Positions 4,823-7,380 of a stretch of 7,380 nucleotides of DNA are shown here, piece after piece. The notes below the pieces were generated by a model that saw only the letters and a program-made list of their open reading frames with translations, was not told the origin of the DNA and did not search any database. The stretch comes from an uncultured Clostridia bacterium (lineage in GTDB: Bacteria; Bacillota_A; Clostridia; Oscillospirales; Oscillospiraceae), in NCBI GenBank assembly GCA_946410505.1, contig CAMKAP010000098.1:1-7380 (forward strand). The letters run 5' to 3'. The position numbers and the translations under genes are program-made. Each line of letters opens with the position of its first letter. Positions within the stretch are counted from its first letter, which is position 1.

Positions 4823-5902
4823 ATGGCACTGACTTTAATGAAGGGCAGCGAAGCGATCGCAGAGGCCGCCATTCGCGCAGGCGCCCGCTTCTTCTTCGGC
4901 TACCCGATCACCCCGCAGACTGAGATCCCCGAATACATGTCCGCCCGCATGCCCGAGGTCGGAGGCTGCTTCCTCCAGGCCGAGAGCGAAGTCGCGGCGA
5001 TCAACATGGTGTACGGCGCTGCCGGTACCGGCGCGCGTGTCATCACCTCTTCCTCCAGCCCCGGAGTCTCGCTGAAGCAGGAAGGCATTTCCTACTGCGC
5101 CGGCGCGCAGCTGCCCTGCGTGATCCTGAACGTCATGCGCGGCGGCCCCGGCCTCGGCAACATCCAGGCCTCCCAGGGCGACTACTTCCAGGGCGTCAAG
5201 GGCGGCGGCAACGGTGACTATCACCTGCTGACCTACGCGCCGTCTTCCGTCCAGGAAGCCATCGACATCATGATGTTCGCCTTCGAGAAGGCCGAGAAGT
5301 ACCGCATGCCGGTCCTCTTCCTGGCCGACGGCATCATCGCCCAGATGATGGAGCCTGTGGAGATGCCCGAGATGGTCGATTACAAGGTCGATCCCGAGAA
5401 GAAGCCCTGGGCCTGCACCGGCTGGAAGCCCGGCGACGATCCCAAAAAGCGCGGCGTCATCAACTCCATTTATATCGACACCGAGTCCCTGACCGTCCAC
5501 AACGCCGATCTGCAGGCCGTCTACGACGAGGCCCGCAAGAACGAGCAGATGTGGGAAAACTACAAGACCGAGGACGCCGAGTTCATCATCACCGCCTTCG
5601 GTACCGTCGCCCGCGTGGCCAAGACCGTGGTCGACGAGATGCGCGCCGAGGGCGTGAAGGTCGGCCTGTTCCGCCCCATCTCCGTGTGGCCGTTCCCCTA
5701 TGAGCCGCTGCGTGACACCGTGGTGCGCGAGGGCGTGAAGGGCGTTCTGGACGTGGAGGTCAACGAGGGCCAGATGCTGGAGGACGTGAAGCTCGCCATC
5801 GAAGGCCGCAAGCCCGTCAAGTTCTTCGGCCACCTGGGCAGCCAGTTCCCCACCACCGGCGAGATCAAGAGCGAGATCCTCAAAATGAAGGAGGGTAAGT
5901 AA
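4823..5902 (+). CDS. vorB: 2-oxoacid:ferredoxin oxidoreductase alpha subunit, VorB type
   Basis: A 359-residue alpha subunit that, with beta, builds the thiamine diphosphate site for oxidative decarboxylation of a 2-oxoacid to acyl-CoA. The pyrimidine-binding domain shows FFFGYPITPQTEIPEYM (23-39), the conserved Glu in QAESE (52-56) expected to activate the cofactor, and MRGGPGLGNIQASQGDYFQ (105-123). The C-terminal domain shows the switch strand AEFIITAFGT (252-261), GLFRPISVWPF (281-291) and VNEGQM (313-318). The GGPGLGNIQASQGDYFQ form and a length near 355 fit subunits named VorB (3-methyl-2-oxobutanoate type) better than KorA of 2-oxoglutarate enzymes, but substrate range cannot be proven from sequence. 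In some schemes the alpha gene is called vorA. The stop codon abuts the ATG of the beta gene, which points to coupled, equimolar synthesis. Confidence 0.92.
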   Translation: MALTLMKGSEAIAEAAIRAGARFFFGYPITPQTEIPEYMSARMPEVGGCFLQAESEVAAINMVYGAAGTGARVITSSSSPGVSLKQEGISYCAGAQLPCVILNVMRGGPGLGNIQASQGDYFQGVKGGGNGDYHLLTYAPSSVQEAIDIMMFAFEKAEKYRMPVLFLADGIIAQMMEPVEMPEMVDYKVDPEKKPWACTGWKPGDDPKKRGVINSIYIDTESLTVHNADLQAVYDEARKNEQMWENYKTEDAEFIITAFGTVARVAKTVVDEMRAEGVKVGLFRPISVWPFPYEPLRDTVVREGVKGVLDVEVNEGQMLEDVKLAIEGRKPVKFFGHLGSQFPTTGEIKSEILKMKEGK

Positions 5903-6661
5903 ATGTCTGTCGTATTCGAGAGAACCCAGCTGCTTACCGATAAGCAGTTCCATTACTGCCCCGGCTGCAACCACGGCATCATCCACCGCCTGGTTGCCGA
6001 ATCCATTGACGAGCTGGTCAAGGAAGGCAAGCTGGAGGCCGGCAATGTGATAGGCGTGGCCCCCGTCGGCTGCTCCGTCTTTGCTTACGATTACTTCAAC
6101 TGCGATATGTACGAGGCTGCCCACGGCCGCGCTCCCGCCGTGGCCACCGGCGCCAAGCGCGCCCGCCCCAACACCCTGGTCTTCACCTACCAGGGCGACG
6201 GCGACTTGGCCTCCATCGGCACCGCTGAGATCGTTCACGCCGCCCACCGCGGTGAGAAGATCTCCACCATTTTTGTCAACAACGCCATCTACGGCATGAC
6301 CGGCGGCCAGATGGCCCCCACCACCCTGGTGGGCCAGAAGACCACCACCTCTCCCTACGGCCGTGACGAGGCCTGGTGCGGCGCGCCTATCAAGATGTCC
6401 GAGATGCTCGCCGAGGTGCCCGACTCCTACTACATCGAGCGCTGCGCCGTCAACAACAACGCCAACATCATCAAGACCAAGAAGGCCATCAAGAAGGCTT
6501 TCGAGTACCAGCTTGAGGGGAAGGGCTTCTGCATGATCGAGGTTCTGTCCACCTGCCCGACCAACTGGGGCCTGAACCCGGTGGAGGCCATGAAGTGGCT
6601 GGAAGAGAACATGATCCCCTACTATCCCCTGGGCGTGAAGAAAGACAAGGGGGCTGAATAA
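5903..6661 (+). CDS. 2-oxoacid:ferredoxin oxidoreductase beta subunit (thiamine diphosphate binding)
   Basis: A 252-residue beta subunit that binds the diphosphate end of thiamine diphosphate and one [4Fe-4S] cluster. The N-terminal HYCPGCNHG motif (17-25) gives Cys19 and Cys22; Cys57 in PVGCSVF and Cys218 in STCPTNWG complete the likely cluster ligands, matching the spacing pattern of archaeal two-subunit enzymes. The cofactor motif runs from QGDGD (97-101) to VNNAIYGMTGGQM (125-137), with HGRAPAVATGAKRA before it (74-87). All catalytic landmarks are intact. GGAGG within the last alpha codons lies eight bases before its ATG, which directly follows the alpha stop (TAAATG). Gene symbol left blank because vorA/vorB/korB naming differs between schemes. 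Confidence 0.93.
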   Translation: MSVVFERTQLLTDKQFHYCPGCNHGIIHRLVAESIDELVKEGKLEAGNVIGVAPVGCSVFAYDYFNCDMYEAAHGRAPAVATGAKRARPNTLVFTYQGDGDLASIGTAEIVHAAHRGEKISTIFVNNAIYGMTGGQMAPTTLVGQKTTTSPYGRDEAWCGAPIKMSEMLAEVPDSYYIERCAVNNNANIIKTKKAIKKAFEYQLEGKGFCMIEVLSTCPTNWGLNPVEAMKWLEENMIPYYPLGVKKDKGAE

Positions 6662-6663
6662 TT

Positions 6664-7206
6664 ATGATGAAACAGTACGTTTTCGCCGGCTTCGGCGGAC
6701 AGGGTATGCTTCTGATCGGCAAGTTTGTCGCCATGGCCAATATGCTGGCCGGCAAGCACGTCTCCTGGCTTCCCTCCTACGGTCCCGAAATGCGCGGCGG
6801 CACGGCCAACTGCTCCGTCACCGTCTCCGATGAGGAGATCGGCTCTCCCCTGGTGGACAATGCCGACGTGCTGATCGCCATGAACCTGCCCTCTCTGGAC
6901 AAGTTTGAGCCCACGGTCAAGCCCGGCGGCCTGATCGTGGTCAACGCCTCCATCATCGACCGCAAGGTCCGGCGCGACGACGTGCGCGTGGTCTACTGCG
7001 ACGCAAACGGCATTGCCGAGTCCGTCAAGAACCCCAAGGGCGCAAACGTCGCCATCCTGGGCGCCATGATGGGCGCCGACGAGGACAGTGTCGACACCGA
7101 CAAGATGATCGAGGCCATCCGCATCGAGCTGGGCGAGCGCAAGGCCCGCTTCCTCGAAGGCAACAAGGCGGCGCTGGCCGCCGGCATGGAGGCCGCCAAG
7201 GCCTGA
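6664..7206 (+). CDS. 2-oxoacid:ferredoxin oxidoreductase gamma subunit
   Basis: A 180-residue protein of the pyruvate/ketoisovalerate oxidoreductase gamma family, which forms the CoA-handling part of the complex. It shows [13 protein letters not shown] (8-20) and [15 protein letters not shown] (38-52), both hallmarks of the family, and a C-terminal helix common in stand-alone gamma subunits. Two ATG codons are adjacent (6664 and 6667); the first is chosen because the G-rich AGGGGG tract in the end of the beta gene is about ten bases before it. Only two bases separate it from the beta stop. With delta, alpha and beta immediately upstream the full set of four subunits is present, in the order delta-alpha-beta-gamma. 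Confidence 0.93.
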   Translation: MMKQYVFAGFGGQGMLLIGKFVAMANMLAGKHVSWLPSYGPEMRGGTANCSVTVSDEEIGSPLVDNADVLIAMNLPSLDKFEPTVKPGGLIVVNASIIDRKVRRDDVRVVYCDANGIAESVKNPKGANVAILGAMMGADEDSVDTDKMIEAIRIELGERKARFLEGNKAALAAGMEAAKA

Positions 7207-7242
7207 GCGCGCAGAAATAAAAACGCATAAGCATAAGCAAAA

Positions 7243-7268
7243 GAGGGCGGCCCGTATGGGCCGCCCTC
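7243..7268. terminator. GC-rich 11-bp hairpin, terminator between converging genes
   Basis: GAGGGCGGCCC (7243-7253) and GGGCCGCCCTC (7258-7268) pair perfectly around the loop GTAT. On the minus strand the stem is followed directly by TTTTGC, so it is best as a terminator for transcription arriving from the right. On the plus strand no T-tract follows, and it may only stabilise the 3' end or stop transcription weakly after the gamma gene. Confidence 0.75.
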
Positions 7269-7318
7269 AGACTGTAGATAAGCTCCCGCAGCAGAAGTTG
7301 GACAAGCATGGGGAGAGG

Positions 7319-7347
7319 GCGAGAGGGGATTGGTTATTCCCTCTCGC
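7319..7347. repeat. 9-bp inverted repeat near the right edge
   Basis: GCGAGAGGG (7319-7327) pairs perfectly with CCCTCTCGC (7339-7347) around an 11-base loop. On the minus strand the stem spans the stop codon of the possible incoming gene. No T-tract follows closely on the minus strand and only TTT (7349-7351) on the plus strand, so it is weak as a terminator. Confidence 0.5.
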
Positions 7348-7380
7348 GTTTGATATACTCAAACATGAGAACTGTTTCGG
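7334..7380 (-). CDS. Possible C-terminal end of a convergent gene, 14 codons visible
   Basis: On the minus strand the frame entering at 7378 reads ETVLMFEYIKRERE and then TAA (7336-7334). A charged helical tail like this is plausible for a protein end. The strong hairpin with a U-tract about 65 bases downstream on the same strand (7268-7243) supports a gene finishing here. With so few codons the call is tentative and the family cannot be named. Confidence 0.35.
   Translation of the reverse strand, partial: ETVLMFEYIKRERE

Noticed and set aside
4835..6247. 470-codon minus-strand open frame
   Set aside because: It is antisense to the alpha and beta subunit genes, which carry intact cofactor motifs. 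The translation is low-complexity and resembles no family, and it spans a gene junction.
7222..7239. Short tandem repeat of GCATAA before the hairpin
   Set aside because: Two six-base copies are too little to support a repeat element or attachment site.
7365..7380. ATG at 7365 as the start of a plus-strand gene
   Set aside because: There is no ribosome binding site before it, it lies in a small GTTTGA/TCAAAC palindrome region, and only five codons are visible.

Overview
The window reads as chromosomal DNA from a GC-rich, strictly anaerobic member of the Clostridia, probably an Oscillospiraceae-like gut bacterium. This is an inference from the ferredoxin-dependent 2-oxoacid oxidoreductase, the strong GGAGG-type ribosome binding sites, the sigma-A-type promoters and the GC-rich third codon positions. 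No mobile element, CRISPR array, rRNA or tRNA was seen.

Left part (1-2490, minus strand): a two-gene operon. A good promoter (TTGATA, 17 bp, TACAAT) drives a 300-residue stand-alone protein with the chloramphenicol-acetyltransferase/E2 catalytic fold. It has no lipoyl domain, and the catalytic His of HxxxDG is replaced by Glu. Five bases after its stop codon begins an AMP-forming acyl-CoA synthetase that runs off the left edge with 505 codons visible.

Middle part (2537-3515, plus strand): divergent from that operon lie a six-helix Pr6Pr/FAR-17a-like membrane protein and a 58-residue Lys-rich protein of unknown function. The small gene has a very strong ribosome binding site that is partly enclosed in a predicted hairpin. 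A clear intrinsic terminator follows.

Right part (3664-7206, plus strand): an AT-rich stretch leads into a near-consensus extended -10 promoter. A perfect 10-bp inverted repeat is centred on the predicted transcription start. The operon encodes a P-loop ATPase, a 2x[4Fe-4S] ferredoxin (delta), and the alpha, beta and gamma subunits of a four-subunit 2-oxoacid:ferredoxin oxidoreductase, most like the 2-oxoisovalerate (VOR) type. The enzyme would oxidise a 2-oxoacid, probably derived from branched-chain amino acids, to acyl-CoA, CO2 and reduced ferredoxin. The ATPase has no assigned role and is the best candidate for an undescribed accessory factor.

Right edge: an 11-bp GC-rich hairpin whose U-tract lies on the minus strand suggests a convergent gene. 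The last 14 codons of a possible minus-strand gene enter at 7334-7380. Most of the window is ordinary anaerobic core metabolism. The points worth a second look are the degenerate E2-like protein paired with the ligase, the ATPase in the oxidoreductase operon, the inverted repeat over its start site, and the small Lys-rich gene.
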